A stretch of 64,000 nt of DNA, taken from positions 124,001 to 188,000 of the forward strand of contig DATJED010000010.1 of the NCBI GenBank assembly GCA_035496935.1. Direction: 5' to 3'. Below the pieces are notes generated by a model. The model searched no databases. It saw only the letters and a list, made by a program, of their open reading frames with translations, and was not told where the DNA came from. The position numbers and the translations under genes were made by a program. The DNA comes from Pseudopedobacter sp035496935 (GTDB taxonomy: Bacteria > Bacteroidota > Bacteroidia > Sphingobacteriales > Sphingobacteriaceae). Below are positions 1 to 8,487 of this stretch, piece after piece (position 1 is the stretch's first letter; each line of letters starts with the position of its first letter).

Positions 1-2
1 CT

Positions 3-323
3 CTAAAAAGAAAAATCGTCGTCTGCTTTTTCTGCTACATGATCTGGGTTAAACTCGTATCTTTTTTCAACCACTTCTTGGTGAGATTTAATGTAATCAA
101 CAGTATCGGTTAAGCCTTCTGCAAATTTTTCGAAATCTTCTTTATAAAGAAAAATTTTGTGCTTAATAAATACACCATCTTCTAAGCGCTTTTTGCTTTC
201 GGTAATAGTGATATAGTAATCATTAGACCGTGTTGCTTTTACATCAAAAAAGTAAGTTCTTTTTCCCGCCCTAACCTTTTTAGAATAGACTTCTTCTCTT
301 TCTTTATTATCGTAATCTCCCAT
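3..323 (-). CDS. PUR-family nucleic-acid-binding protein (DUF3276)
   Basis: A complete 106-residue protein whose stop codon lies at the very edge of the window. It is rich in charged residues, with a basic KVRAGKRTYFFDVK segment near residues 16-29 followed by alternating short strands, and it resembles the single-repeat PUR-alpha-like proteins of Bacteroidota (DUF3276). Members of that fold bind single-stranded DNA or RNA; the role here is inferred from the family alone. No signal peptide or membrane segment is visible, so it should be cytoplasmic. It lies 78 bases downstream of the ABC exporter on the same strand and could be read through from it. Confidence 0.75.
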   Translation of the reverse strand: MGDYDNKEREEVYSKKVRAGKRTYFFDVKATRSNDYYITITESKKRLEDGVFIKHKIFLYKEDFEKFAEGLTDTVDYIKSHQEVVEKRYEFNPDHVAEKADDDFSF

Positions 324-401
324 TGATGTGTTTGTTGTTTAAAATTTGATGGGTTAAATAAAGAAAGAAAATATTAAAGTTCCAAATAATAGCGCTATTC
401 T

Positions 402-2189
402 TTAAGATAATTGTTGTTCTTCCAGCAATTGTTTCTCGTAAAGCTCAAAATACACACCTTTTTTCGCCATTAATTCGGTGTGATTTCCGTGTTCTGCAAT
501 TACGCCATCCTCTAAAACTAAAATTTTATTGGCGTTTTTTATGGTAGAAACACGATGGGCGATTAATATACTGGTTTTGCCTTTCATCACCTTGCCTAAG
601 TTGCTCAATATCTCTTCCTCAGTTTTTGTGTCAACTGCGGATAAACAATCGTCGAAGATTAAAATTTCCGGTTCTTTAATAATGGCTCTGGCTATCGAAA
701 CTCTTTGTTTTTGCCCGCCGGACAAAGTGATGCCACGTTCACCAATAAAGGTTTCAAAATTTTTATCAAAAGCCATAATGTTTTTATAAACAGCAGCATC
801 TTTTGCGGCTTGTTCAACCTTGCTCATGTCCAGTTCATCCAATCCAAAAGCAATATTCCTGGCAATGGTATCAGAAAAAAGGAAAACCTCCTGTGGCACA
901 AAACCCGTTTTGCTTCGGTAAGCCTCTAAATTTATGTGTTGGATATTTTGGTTGTCGATTTTTATGACTCCTTTATCTACGTCATACATCCGCATAATGA
1001 GGTTGGCAATGGTGGATTTCCCCGAACCCGTTCTGCCAATAATCGCTAATAATTCTCCTTTATCAATCTCAAAGGAAACGTCTTTTAATGCTTGGATTCC
1101 AGTATCTGGATAGGTGAAGCTTACGTTTTCAAACTTAATATTTCCTTTTATCCATAACGGATTTGGGTTCGGATTGCTGATTTCGGGCTTGGTTTTTAAA
1201 AACTCATTAATGCGTTTTTGCGATGCTGCCGCTCTTTGAATGAGGGACGTTACCCAACCTAATGAAGTTACCGGAAAAGTGAGCTGTGTAACGTAAACAA
1301 TAAACTCCGCAATATTTCCGGAGCTGATTTTACCTGCCATAACTTGCAAACCACCGATATAAACAGTGATAATGGTACTTAAACCAATCATTAGAAGCAT
1401 AATGGGATAAAAATAGGCCTGCACTTTTACCAATGATAAAGACTCTTGCTTGTAAGCTTCGCTTTGCGTCTCAAACCCTTGCTTTATAAAATCTTCTTTT
1501 ACATAAGATTTTACCACCCTAATTCCCGAAAAGGTTTCCTGTACAAAAGAAGAAAGTGTACTCAGTCTTTTTTGGATCTGTTCACTTTTTTGATTGATGA
1601 TGCTGTTTACATAATAAATGGTAAGTGCTAATAGGGGCAAGGGAATTAAACTATAAATTGCCAATTTTAAGTTTACGTTTACCATAGCGGTAATGGTTAG
1701 CAAAAACAAAACTGCCGTATTAATAGTATACATAATTGCCGGACCAACGTACATTCGCACCCTACTTACATCTTCGGTAACGCGGTTCATTAAATCGCCA
1801 GTGTTGTTTCGTCTGTAAAATGCTAAGGAAAGTTCTTGGTAATGTTTATAGATCTCATTTTTTAAATCGAACTCAATATGGCGGGAAGTTAGAATGATGG
1901 TTTGGCGCATAAAAAACAAAAACAAACCTCTAACAATGGCCAGCAAAATCACGAGTGCGCCAAAAAACAGCAGACTGCTTGCAAAAATATCGTAAATTAA
2001 ACCTTGCTGATCAAAGCCGTTAAAAAGGCGGTAAACAGCAATGTTTTCTTTCACCAGGTCAAAAGCAATTCTGATAATTTGTGCAGGTAAAACCGCAAAA
2101 AAGTTGGATACGATAACAAAAAATACGCCCGGCAAAAGATGCCATCTATATTTATAGAAGAATTTATTGAGATATGCGAGTTCTTTCAT
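402..2189 (-). CDS. ABC exporter, fused permease and ATPase
   Basis: A 595-residue half-transporter of the MsbA/BmrA type. The N-terminal ~320 residues hold six hydrophobic segments, followed by an ATPase domain with Walker A GRTGSGKST at about 385-393, signature LSGGQ at 489-493, Walker B ILIFDD ending near 514 and the H-loop IAHRVST near 544. It should act as a dimer in the inner membrane exporting a lipid or drug; the substrate cannot be read. The residue after the Walker B aspartate is Asp where active sites carry Glu (FDDCLSAVD). This is seen in one partner of heterodimeric exporters such as BmrC, so a partner elsewhere in the genome is plausible. A TAccTTTG promoter lies just upstream. 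Confidence 0.88.
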   Translation of the reverse strand: MKELAYLNKFFYKYRWHLLPGVFFVIVSNFFAVLPAQIIRIAFDLVKENIAVYRLFNGFDQQGLIYDIFASSLLFFGALVILLAIVRGLFLFFMRQTIILTSRHIEFDLKNEIYKHYQELSLAFYRRNNTGDLMNRVTEDVSRVRMYVGPAIMYTINTAVLFLLTITAMVNVNLKLAIYSLIPLPLLALTIYYVNSIINQKSEQIQKRLSTLSSFVQETFSGIRVVKSYVKEDFIKQGFETQSEAYKQESLSLVKVQAYFYPIMLLMIGLSTIITVYIGGLQVMAGKISSGNIAEFIVYVTQLTFPVTSLGWVTSLIQRAAASQKRINEFLKTKPEISNPNPNPLWIKGNIKFENVSFTYPDTGIQALKDVSFEIDKGELLAIIGRTGSGKSTIANLIMRMYDVDKGVIKIDNQNIQHINLEAYRSKTGFVPQEVFLFSDTIARNIAFGLDELDMSKVEQAAKDAAVYKNIMAFDKNFETFIGERGITLSGGQKQRVSIARAIIKEPEILIFDDCLSAVDTKTEEEILSNLGKVMKGKTSILIAHRVSTIKNANKILVLEDGVIAEHGNHTELMAKKGVYFELYEKQLLEEQQLS

Positions 2190-2198
2190 TTATTAACA

Positions 2199-2206
2199 CA
2201 AAGGTA
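2199..2206 (-). promoter_or_regulatory. TAnnTTTG promoter element of the ABC exporter
   Basis: On the minus strand the sequence reads TACCTTTG, an exact match to the Bacteroidota -7 consensus TAnnTTTG, 10 bases before the exporter ATG. No clean -33 TTG was found upstream. Confidence 0.55.
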
Positions 2207-2379
2207 TGATTTTGTTTTTCGTCCGGCTCATTTTACGAACAAGTTTAAGCCATAGAAGCATCAATTTTGCATAAATTTAATGTGAATTTTTGGTGTGATA
2301 ATTTGATATCGGTTTTATATAGTTTAATATGTTTGTGAAAATGCGAACCGTGGCTGTTTTCTATTCAATCCGGCCAGAC

Positions 2380-2615
2380 ACAGATCAAAGTTCACCTTAT
2401 TTTCGACATCAGAACTTTGCGGTACAGATGAAGGGAGTAAAAGCACTACTTTTCATAGCAAAGGGCGTAGTCGAGAGTTTTTTGTTTACTTTTTTTGCGG
2501 AAAAAATTGCGAAGCACTCTTGAATGCCTTAATATAAAAATACACGAACAATGAAAAAAGTAAATACCGATGCACAGCATGAGGGCAGGCAAGCCGGGAC
2601 TGAGAAGGCATCAGA
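2380..2615 (+). repeat. Dispersed intergenic repeat, copy A (split)
   Basis: This copy matches 45686-45875 directly and 43109-43305 in reverse. Shared blocks include ACTTTGCGGTACAGATGA, CATAGCAAAGGGCG, GTCGAGAGTTTTT and GCATGAGGGCAG. In copies B and C a perfect hairpin (TTACTTTTT...AAAAAGTAA) sits in the middle. In copy A its right arm is displaced by about 50 bases, so GAAAAAAGTAAA appears near 2553. Small open frames in the block are by-products of the repeat. The rest of the 596-base gap between the exporter and the dehydrogenase (2190-2785) holds only two promoter elements and AT-rich sequence. Confidence 0.8.
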
Positions 2616-2744
2616 GGCAAGCCCTTGTTTAATAAGACCCAAAACTCACGTTAAACTTTTTTTCTGTCTATTGATAAGTTCTATTTATTATCCGCTTGCT
2701 GTGTATTTTATAAACTACAATCACCTTAATTAAAAAAAAACAGC

Positions 2745-2752
2745 TACTTTTG
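2745..2752 (+). promoter_or_regulatory. TAnnTTTG promoter of the amino-acid dehydrogenase
   Basis: TACTTTTG matches the Bacteroidota -7 consensus exactly and lies 33 bases before the ATG at 2786. A -33 TTG is not obvious. Confidence 0.5.
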
Positions 2753-2785
2753 CGCTAAATGTAACCATAACATTTAAGCTAGAAT

Positions 2786-3874
2786 ATGTCATCAATTCAG
2801 TTAGAAGAAAATTCAATATTTAACCAACTTGGTGCTTTTGGTCACCAGAAGGTGGTTTTTTGTAAAGATGATGATACCGGCCTACGGGCAATTATTGCAA
2901 TCCATGATACAACTTTAGGGCCAGCAGTTGGCGGTACGCGGATGTGGTCTTACACCACCGAAGCAGAAGCCTTATACGATGTTCTGCGTTTATCGCAGGC
3001 AATGACTTACAAAGCGGCAATTACTGGATTAAATTTAGGTGGCGGTAAAGGTGTAATTATTGGAGATAGTCGTACCGATAAATCTGAGGCTTTGATGCGT
3101 AGGTATGGTAGATTTATTGAAAATTTAAATGGCTCTTTTATTACCGCTGAAGAAGTGGGCACCGGACCAAAAGATATGGAATACATCCGTATGGAGACAA
3201 AGTATGTTACAGGTGTTCCAGAATCTATCGGCGGAAGTGGCGATCCATCTCCGGTGACAGCAAAAGGTGTTTTTATGGGTATAAAGGCATCAGTAAAGGA
3301 ACTTTTCGGTACCGATAGCTTGGCCGGGAGAACGGTTGCCGTACAAGGAACCGGGCATGTAGGTGAACATTTGGTAAGCCTGTTACGTCAGGAAAATGCC
3401 AAAGTTTACGTGAGCGATATCAACGAAGAAGGCCTGCGTAAAGTTGCAAAAATGTACGGTGCAGAAGTGGTAAACAACAATAATCTTTTTGATTTAGATT
3501 TTGATGTATATGCGCCTTGTGCTTTGGGTGCTACCGTAAATTCCGAGACCATCACTAAAATGAAATGTGGCATTATTGCCGGTTCGGCAAATAACCAGTT
3601 AGCCGATGAAAAAGCTGACGGACAGCTACTTTTAGAAAAAGGAATCTTATTTGCGCCAGATTATTTGATCAATGCCGGAGGGTTAATTAACTGCTACTCG
3701 GAAATGGCCGGTTACAGTAAAAAAAGAACTATGCAATTGGCCGAGAACATCTACGAAGCAACCAGAAGCGTATTAAAAAAATCAAAAACGGATAATATCC
3801 CAACAAATATTGCCGCCAATAAAATTGCGGAGAAAAGAATTGCAGATATTAAGAAAATAAAAGCAAGTTATTAG
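2786..3874 (+). CDS. Glu/Leu/Phe/Val dehydrogenase
   Basis: A 362-residue NAD-dependent amino-acid dehydrogenase that reversibly deaminates a hydrophobic amino acid (probably leucine or valine) to its 2-oxo acid and ammonium. The substrate-binding and catalytic lysines sit in MTYKAAITGLNLGGGKG (K76 and K88), and the Rossmann motif GTGHVGEHL is near residue 189. APCALGATVN and IAGSANNQL follow, as in leucine dehydrogenases. The length is about that of the leucine dehydrogenase branch and shorter than hexameric glutamate dehydrogenases. It stands alone with its own promoter. Leucine versus phenylalanine or valine specificity cannot be settled by eye. Confidence 0.9.
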   Translation: MSSIQLEENSIFNQLGAFGHQKVVFCKDDDTGLRAIIAIHDTTLGPAVGGTRMWSYTTEAEALYDVLRLSQAMTYKAAITGLNLGGGKGVIIGDSRTDKSEALMRRYGRFIENLNGSFITAEEVGTGPKDMEYIRMETKYVTGVPESIGGSGDPSPVTAKGVFMGIKASVKELFGTDSLAGRTVAVQGTGHVGEHLVSLLRQENAKVYVSDINEEGLRKVAKMYGAEVVNNNNLFDLDFDVYAPCALGATVNSETITKMKCGIIAGSANNQLADEKADGQLLLEKGILFAPDYLINAGGLINCYSEMAGYSKKRTMQLAENIYEATRSVLKKSKTDNIPTNIAANKIAEKRIADIKKIKASY

Positions 3875-3948
3875 GAAGTCAGCAGTTGACAGTCCGCTGT
3901 CGGCGGTTTGGGTGAAAATAAGTTGTTAATAATAGATATAGTCTGCGG

Positions 3949-4017
3949 GACTAAAAACTTCGGACAAAAAAAAATAGGTTTCTAGTCATCTGTGTACAGC
4001 GACTAAAAACATCGGAC
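3949..4017. repeat. Short direct repeats in the ldh-nusB gap
   Basis: GACTAAAAACTTCGGAC at 3949-3965 returns as GACTAAAAACATCGGAC at 4001-4017, 16 of 17 bases identical. Just before it, near 3890-3915, is GTCCGCTGTC-GCGGT-type sequence that recurs near 13615-13645. Confidence 0.6.
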
Positions 4018-4062
4018 TTAAACAATAATATAAACGGCTAAAAAGCCAATCGTTCTTTAAAA

Positions 4063-5004
4063 ATGTTAAATAGAAGACATCTAAGAGTAAAGGTAATGCA
4101 GGTAATTTATGCATTCCAACAGTCAGAGGTAAAAGACATCAAACAGCAGGAAAAAAACTTATTGGCAAGTGTTGATAAGGTTTTTGAAATGTATATCAGC
4201 TTGCTGGCTTTAATAGTTGATGTTGTACAATATGCAGAAATAGATGCAATTGACAGGGCAAATAAGCACTTGCCGTCTGAAGATGATTTAAATGCAAGTT
4301 TAAAGATATTGGACAACAGGTTTGTGCAACTTTTACTGAAAAACAATGCATATATAGATGCAGTTAAAAAGTATAAAGTTTCTTGGAATTTTGATCCTGA
4401 GTTAGCAAGGTCATTATTTTCGGCCTTAAAAAACAGTGAGGAATACAAAGAATACTTGGCTAAAACTGATGACGATTTACACAGCGATAAGGATTTAATT
4501 AAGTTTATCTTTAAAAAAGTGATTCTTAAATCAACTTTGGCGCAACAGGCCTTAGAAGAAAAACACATAAATTGGCAGGTAGATCAGGATGTATTGCAGG
4601 CAATGATTGCAAAAACACTGAAAAACTTTTCAGGCGAAATTGGCGAACAAAAGCTGGCTCAAATTAGTGCAAATTGGGACGAAGATCGGGAGTTTATCTT
4701 AGACCTTTACCAGAAGACCATTGCCTACAATGTTGCTTTTCAGGAAATGATTGGTGCTAAAACCAAAAACTGGGACGCTGAAAGGATTGCCATGATGGAC
4801 GTGATTTTAATGAAGATGGCTTTGGCAGAATTAATTTACTTTACCAGCATCCCGGTTAAGGTAACCATTAACGAATATTTAGAAATAGCCAAAGAGTTTA
4901 GTACGCCGAAAAGCAGCTCGTTTATAAACGGAATTTTAGATAAAATTTTAGCCGATTTAAAGGAACAGGGAAAAATTAGAAAATACGGTAGAGGATTGCT
5001 TTAG
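4063..5004 (+). CDS. nusB: Transcription antitermination factor NusB (long form)
   Basis: A 313-residue protein that opens with MLNRRHLRVKVMQVIYAF and ends in a classical NusB core, with ILMKMALAELIYF, VKVTINEYLEIAKEFSTP and SSFINGILDKI near the C-terminus. NusB joins NusE (S10) on boxA RNA to support rRNA transcription. Enterobacterial NusB is about 140 residues; the roughly 150 extra residues between the first helix and the core are usual for Bacteroidota. It is the first gene of a co-directional run with DUF1573, yajC, ybbR and coaE. No frameshift is seen. Confidence 0.92.
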   Translation: MLNRRHLRVKVMQVIYAFQQSEVKDIKQQEKNLLASVDKVFEMYISLLALIVDVVQYAEIDAIDRANKHLPSEDDLNASLKILDNRFVQLLLKNNAYIDAVKKYKVSWNFDPELARSLFSALKNSEEYKEYLAKTDDDLHSDKDLIKFIFKKVILKSTLAQQALEEKHINWQVDQDVLQAMIAKTLKNFSGEIGEQKLAQISANWDEDREFILDLYQKTIAYNVAFQEMIGAKTKNWDAERIAMMDVILMKMALAELIYFTSIPVKVTINEYLEIAKEFSTPKSSSFINGILDKILADLKEQGKIRKYGRGLL

Positions 5005-5009
5005 GTCGA

Positions 5010-5032
5010 AAGTCAAAAAGTATAGAGTCCAA
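5010..5032 (-). repeat. Copy of the AAGTCAAAAGTATAAAGTC intergenic repeat
   Basis: AAGTCAAAAAGTATAGAGTC just after nusB is close to the reverse complement of the perfect 14-base tandem TTGACTTTATACTT at 22170-22197. The two loci are 17 kb apart in unrelated intergenic gaps. Confidence 0.5.
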
Positions 5033-5061
5033 TTAGAAAGTTGAATTATAAAGTAAATAAC

Positions 5062-5490
5062 ATGAGAAATATATTTTTAGGATTAGTAGCGCTCATAGCA
5101 GTTAGCGCATGTAACAATTCAAACTTAAAAAACCAAGCTACCGTAGATAGTGCGGCGGTAAATATTGACCCTGCAAGTGCTCCTGTTATCAAATTTGAAA
5201 AAGATAGTTACGAGTTTGGTAAAATTAAACAAGGGGAAAAAGTTACCTACGATTTTAAATTTGTAAATACCGGAAAATCGCCGTTGATTATTAAGGATGC
5301 CCACGCTACTTGTGGCTGTACAGTCCCTGAAGTTTCAAAAGACCCAATCCCGGCAGGTGCAACAGGCAATGTTAAAGTAACTTTTGACAGTGCCGGAAAA
5401 GAAGGTTTACAGGACAAGGTAGTAACCATAGTTGCCAATACCGTTCCAGAAAACACGCAAGTACATTTAATTGGAGAAGTTATTAAGTAA
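5062..5490 (+). CDS. DUF1573 domain lipoprotein
   Basis: A 142-residue exported protein starting at the ATG that gives MRNIFLGLVALIAVSAC; the open frame can begin 21 bases earlier at a TTG, but the ATG places the lipobox AVSAC correctly. The mature part is a single DUF1573 immunoglobulin-like domain with YEFGKIKQGEKVTYDFKFVN and a conserved THATCGCT-like segment (ATCGCTVPEV). DUF1573 proteins are common in Bacteroidota and of unknown function, probably periplasmic lipoproteins. It sits between nusB and yajC, a conserved neighbourhood in this group by my recollection. Confidence 0.82.
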   Translation: MRNIFLGLVALIAVSACNNSNLKNQATVDSAAVNIDPASAPVIKFEKDSYEFGKIKQGEKVTYDFKFVNTGKSPLIIKDAHATCGCTVPEVSKDPIPAGATGNVKVTFDSAGKEGLQDKVVTIVANTVPENTQVHLIGEVIK

Positions 5491-5609
5491 GTAAATAGAA
5501 CGTCAAATATTCAATCCTTCAAAATTCTATCGTTCAGAATTAAAAAGGTATTCAATCATTTTCTCCTTCAAAAATCAATCATTAAGTAAATTAAATTAAA
5601 TTAAATAAT

Positions 5610-5909
5610 ATGTTAAATTTTGTTTTGTTACAAGTGTCCAGTGAAATCATGAATTTTTTACCCATGATTTTGATAGTGGTTGTTTTTTATTTTTTCATGA
5701 TTAGACCACAGATGAAAAAAGCTAAAGACCATAAAAAGTTTATAGCCGAACTAAAAAAAGGCGATAAAGTGATTACCACCGCCGGCATCCACGGTAAAAT
5801 TGTAGATATGAATGAGACTACTATTTTAGTAGAAACAGAAGGCGGCGGCAAAATCAGATTTGATAAATCGGCAGTATCTTTAGATTCTTCAAAAGCCTTA
5901 AATAAGTAA
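5610..5909 (+). CDS. yajC: Preprotein translocase subunit YajC
   Basis: A 99-residue single-pass membrane protein. The hydrophobic segment MILIVVVFYFFMIRPQMKKAKDH near residues 18-40 carries the hallmark FFMIRPQ motif, followed by a small cytoplasmic domain with LKKGDKVITTAGIHGKI. YajC is an accessory partner of SecDF-SecYEG. An upstream run of about 120 bases holds AT-rich direct repeats (TTAAATTAAATTAAA). A strong terminator follows 22 bases after the stop. Confidence 0.93.
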   Translation: MLNFVLLQVSSEIMNFLPMILIVVVFYFFMIRPQMKKAKDHKKFIAELKKGDKVITTAGIHGKIVDMNETTILVETEGGGKIRFDKSAVSLDSSKALNK

Positions 5910-5930
5910 AGGTTTTTGCTAAAATATAGG

Positions 5931-5965
5931 AATGCCGTTTTTAAACAAAAACGGCATTTTTTTTT
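5931..5965 (+). terminator. Intrinsic terminator after yajC
   Basis: A perfect 12-base stem, AATGCCGTTTTT with AAAAACGGCATT, has a 4-base loop and runs into nine T. It overlaps an upstream ATG that would lengthen the next gene, which argues against that start. Confidence 0.85.
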
Positions 5966-5994
5966 ACTTTTACTTTAGTCGGTTAAATAACAAA

Positions 5995-6942
5995 ATGGCT
6001 CTAATAAAATTAACAGCAGTTGAGAGGCGTAAAATAAGTATATTTTTTACTTGCTTAATTTTAGCGGTGATAACCTGGCTGTTTTTTTCTTTATCGAATA
6101 AATACGAGTATGAGGTGAAAACAGTGGTAAACTTTAAAAATTTGCCAGTAAACAAAGCCTTTAACCCTTTACAGTCAGACACTGTTTTGCTCACCGTACA
6201 AGGAACCGGCTGGCAATTGCTGTTCACCCGTTTGCGCATTTATCCAAGAGATGTACGCGTGGATTTAAGCTCGTTAAGTAAAAAAAACTATGTTACGTTT
6301 ACAGATCAAATGCGGGCAATTAACGCCTATTATTCTTCGGAACAAAAAATCGTAAGCGTACAGCCCGATACGTTGTATTTTGACTTTACCACACGTAAGG
6401 TTAAAAAAGTGCCGGTTAAATTAGTGAGTAAACTAAGTTTTGTAAAGCAGTTTGGTCAATCGTCTCAAATTGAGATGAAGCCCGATTTTGTGACCGTTAC
6501 AGGGCCGTTAGAAGACTTACAAAAAATTGATTATTGGGAAACCGATACCTTTCATCGTGAAGATATAAGCCATACCATAACCGATAAAATCACACTTAAA
6601 GTCCCCGATGCGCCGAACATTACACTTTACCCGCCACTTACAGAAGTACGGATACCGGTTGAGCAATTTACAGAGAAAGAGCTGTCAATCCCCATCAAAA
6701 TAATCAACAACAATCAGTATTATAACGTTAAACTCATTCCGGATAAGGTCAAAGTTACCTTTATGGTCTCCCTGTCGGATTTTGAAACTACCCATGAGGA
6801 TGATTTTAGCGCCGTAGTTGATTTGAGTATATGGCAAAATTTTGGAGCAGATATGTTGCCCGTTACAATAGTAAAGAAGAAACCTTTTTCAAGGATTAGA
6901 AAAGTAGAGCCATTGCAAGTTCACTTTATGATAAAAAAATAA
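5995..6942 (+). CDS. YbbR/CdaR-like domain protein
   Basis: A 315-residue membrane-anchored protein. I place the start at MALIKLTAVERRK because the longer frame begins inside the yajC terminator. One N-terminal membrane segment (ISIFFTCLILAVITWLFFSL) is followed by extracytoplasmic YbbR-type repeats with VVNFKNLPVN, VTVTGPLEDLQKI and EVRIPVEQ. YbbR domain proteins such as CdaR modulate the diadenylate cyclase CdaA in Firmicutes; no cyclase is adjacent here, so that role is only a possibility. It overlaps coaE by one base. Confidence 0.78.
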   Translation: MALIKLTAVERRKISIFFTCLILAVITWLFFSLSNKYEYEVKTVVNFKNLPVNKAFNPLQSDTVLLTVQGTGWQLLFTRLRIYPRDVRVDLSSLSKKNYVTFTDQMRAINAYYSSEQKIVSVQPDTLYFDFTTRKVKKVPVKLVSKLSFVKQFGQSSQIEMKPDFVTVTGPLEDLQKIDYWETDTFHREDISHTITDKITLKVPDAPNITLYPPLTEVRIPVEQFTEKELSIPIKIINNNQYYNVKLIPDKVKVTFMVSLSDFETTHEDDFSAVVDLSIWQNFGADMLPVTIVKKKPFSRIRKVEPLQVHFMIKK

Positions 6943-7553
6943 TGCTGAAGATAGGAATTACCGGAGGCATAGGCAGTGGGAAAACCACAGTTTGCAAAAT
7001 TTTTGAATTGCTTAACATCCCCGTTTTTTATGCCGATGATGTTGCCAAAACATTGATGGTTAGTGATGCTTTGTTGGTGAGCCAAATTAAATCGAGTTTT
7101 GGAGCCGAAGCTTACTTTGCAGACCAAACTTTAAATAGAAAACATATTGCCGATATAGTTTTTGCCAATCCGGATAAACTCGCAGTATTAAATTCTTTTG
7201 TACACCCGGCAGTATTTAGGGCAATGGATGAATGGGTGCTTAAACAAACTGCGCCTTATGTGTTAAAAGACGCGGCTTTGCTTTTCGAAAGTGGCTCGTA
7301 CCGTCAAAACCACTTCAATATTTTGGTGAGTGCAAAAGAAGAATTGAGGATACAACGGGTAATGAAAAGGGATGGTATAACGCAAGATAAAGTGAAGGAA
7401 CGAATAGCAAATCAGATGAGCGAAGAAGAAAAATCAACGAAAGCCGACTTTTTTATAAGCAATAACGAAGATGAGTTTCTGATTACACAGGTATTGGCTT
7501 TACATCGGCAATTTTTAGGTTTACCGCCAAACGCCAGTAAAAATCTTATATGA
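6942..7553 (+). CDS. coaE: Dephospho-CoA kinase
   Basis: A 203-residue P-loop kinase that phosphorylates the 3'-hydroxyl of dephospho-CoA, the last step of coenzyme A synthesis. Walker A GGIGSGKT is at residues 8-15, followed by the family motif PVFYADDVAK, FVHPAVF, KDAALLFESG and QRVMKRDG. Length fits the family. It overlaps ybbR by one base and the next gene by four (ATGA), so translational coupling is likely. Confidence 0.95.
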   Translation: MLKIGITGGIGSGKTTVCKIFELLNIPVFYADDVAKTLMVSDALLVSQIKSSFGAEAYFADQTLNRKHIADIVFANPDKLAVLNSFVHPAVFRAMDEWVLKQTAPYVLKDAALLFESGSYRQNHFNILVSAKEELRIQRVMKRDGITQDKVKERIANQMSEEEKSTKADFFISNNEDEFLITQVLALHRQFLGLPPNASKNLI

Positions 7554-8485
7554 TAGCCGATTTTTTAGTAAAAACTGCAGAAGGGCTTTATTGTAAATAC
7601 GGAGATTTTTATTTGGACCCGCAAGTGCCCGTAAAGAACACGGTAATTTCCCATGCCCATGGAGACCATGCGAAGCCCGGGAATCAAAATGTTTTCTGTA
7701 CCGCCTTTACGCAAGAAGTTATGAAGCTCCGCTTCAAAAAAAAAGCGGGCGATAACTTTAATATCATCAGTTACCGCCAACCTTTTGCAATAGGTGGTGT
7801 TACGATTACTTTTTTGCCCGCAGGGCATATTTTAGGCTCGGCTATGGTAAAAATGGATTATTTGGGCTCAACCTATCTTTTTACCGGCGATTTTAAGCTA
7901 CAAAAAGACGAAAGCTGCGAAGCAATTGAATTTTGTAAAGCAGATGTTTTAATTACCGAAACTACATTTGCAAATCCAGAAACAAAACACCCAAATCCCC
8001 AGCAAGAGATAGAAAAATTGAACCAAATTTCTACAAATATACTTTTAGGGGTTTATGGTTTAGGAAAGGCGCAACGTTTAACCAAGCTCATCAATCAAAC
8101 TTGTCCGCAAAAAACAATTCACCTGCATTATTCCATTTTTCCAATTCACCAGCTTTACAAAAAGTACGGGATTGATTTAGGTCCATTTGTACATTACGAT
8201 AGAAAAATTCTAAAACAAAATCCACAAAATCAGGTTTATATGGTTCCGCCTCTCACCTTTAACAGTTATGGAAGAGCGGTAGGTGTGGTGAAAATGTTTG
8301 CTTCTGGCTGGAAAAACCTCCAACACGGAAACGATGAAAGCCTTTATATCTCTGACCATGTAGATTGGGACGATATCTTAGAAACCATTAGGATGGTTGA
8401 ACCCAAACAGGTTTGGACAATACATGGCGACGGAAACCAATTAAAAGCTTATTTTAGTGATTCGTTAATAGTGAAGATTCTTTAA
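7550..8485 (+). CDS. Metallo-beta-lactamase-fold exonuclease-like protein
   Basis: A 311-residue MBL-fold protein with the metal motif HAHGDH at 35-40, PAGHILGSA near 90-98, FTGDF near 112-116 and a late IHGDGNQL. It belongs with the beta-CASP-like nucleases typified by the ligase-associated DNA exonuclease and Cft2-type RNA-processing enzymes. No ATP-dependent DNA ligase is adjacent, so the partner seen in some bacteria is not confirmed here. It overlaps coaE by four bases and is followed after 2 bases by a DUF5522 mini-gene. Confidence 0.82.
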   Translation: MIADFLVKTAEGLYCKYGDFYLDPQVPVKNTVISHAHGDHAKPGNQNVFCTAFTQEVMKLRFKKKAGDNFNIISYRQPFAIGGVTITFLPAGHILGSAMVKMDYLGSTYLFTGDFKLQKDESCEAIEFCKADVLITETTFANPETKHPNPQQEIEKLNQISTNILLGVYGLGKAQRLTKLINQTCPQKTIHLHYSIFPIHQLYKKYGIDLGPFVHYDRKILKQNPQNQVYMVPPLTFNSYGRAVGVVKMFASGWKNLQHGNDESLYISDHVDWDDILETIRMVEPKQVWTIHGDGNQLKAYFSDSLIVKIL

Positions 8486-8487
8486 AA

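Noticed and set aside
2329..2523. Small open frames inside dispersed repeat copy A (also 2551-2733)
   Set aside because: They follow the repeat and not a protein family; copies B and C give different frames.
5932..5994. N-terminal extension of the YbbR protein
   Set aside because: These codons lie inside a perfect 12-base-stem terminator.
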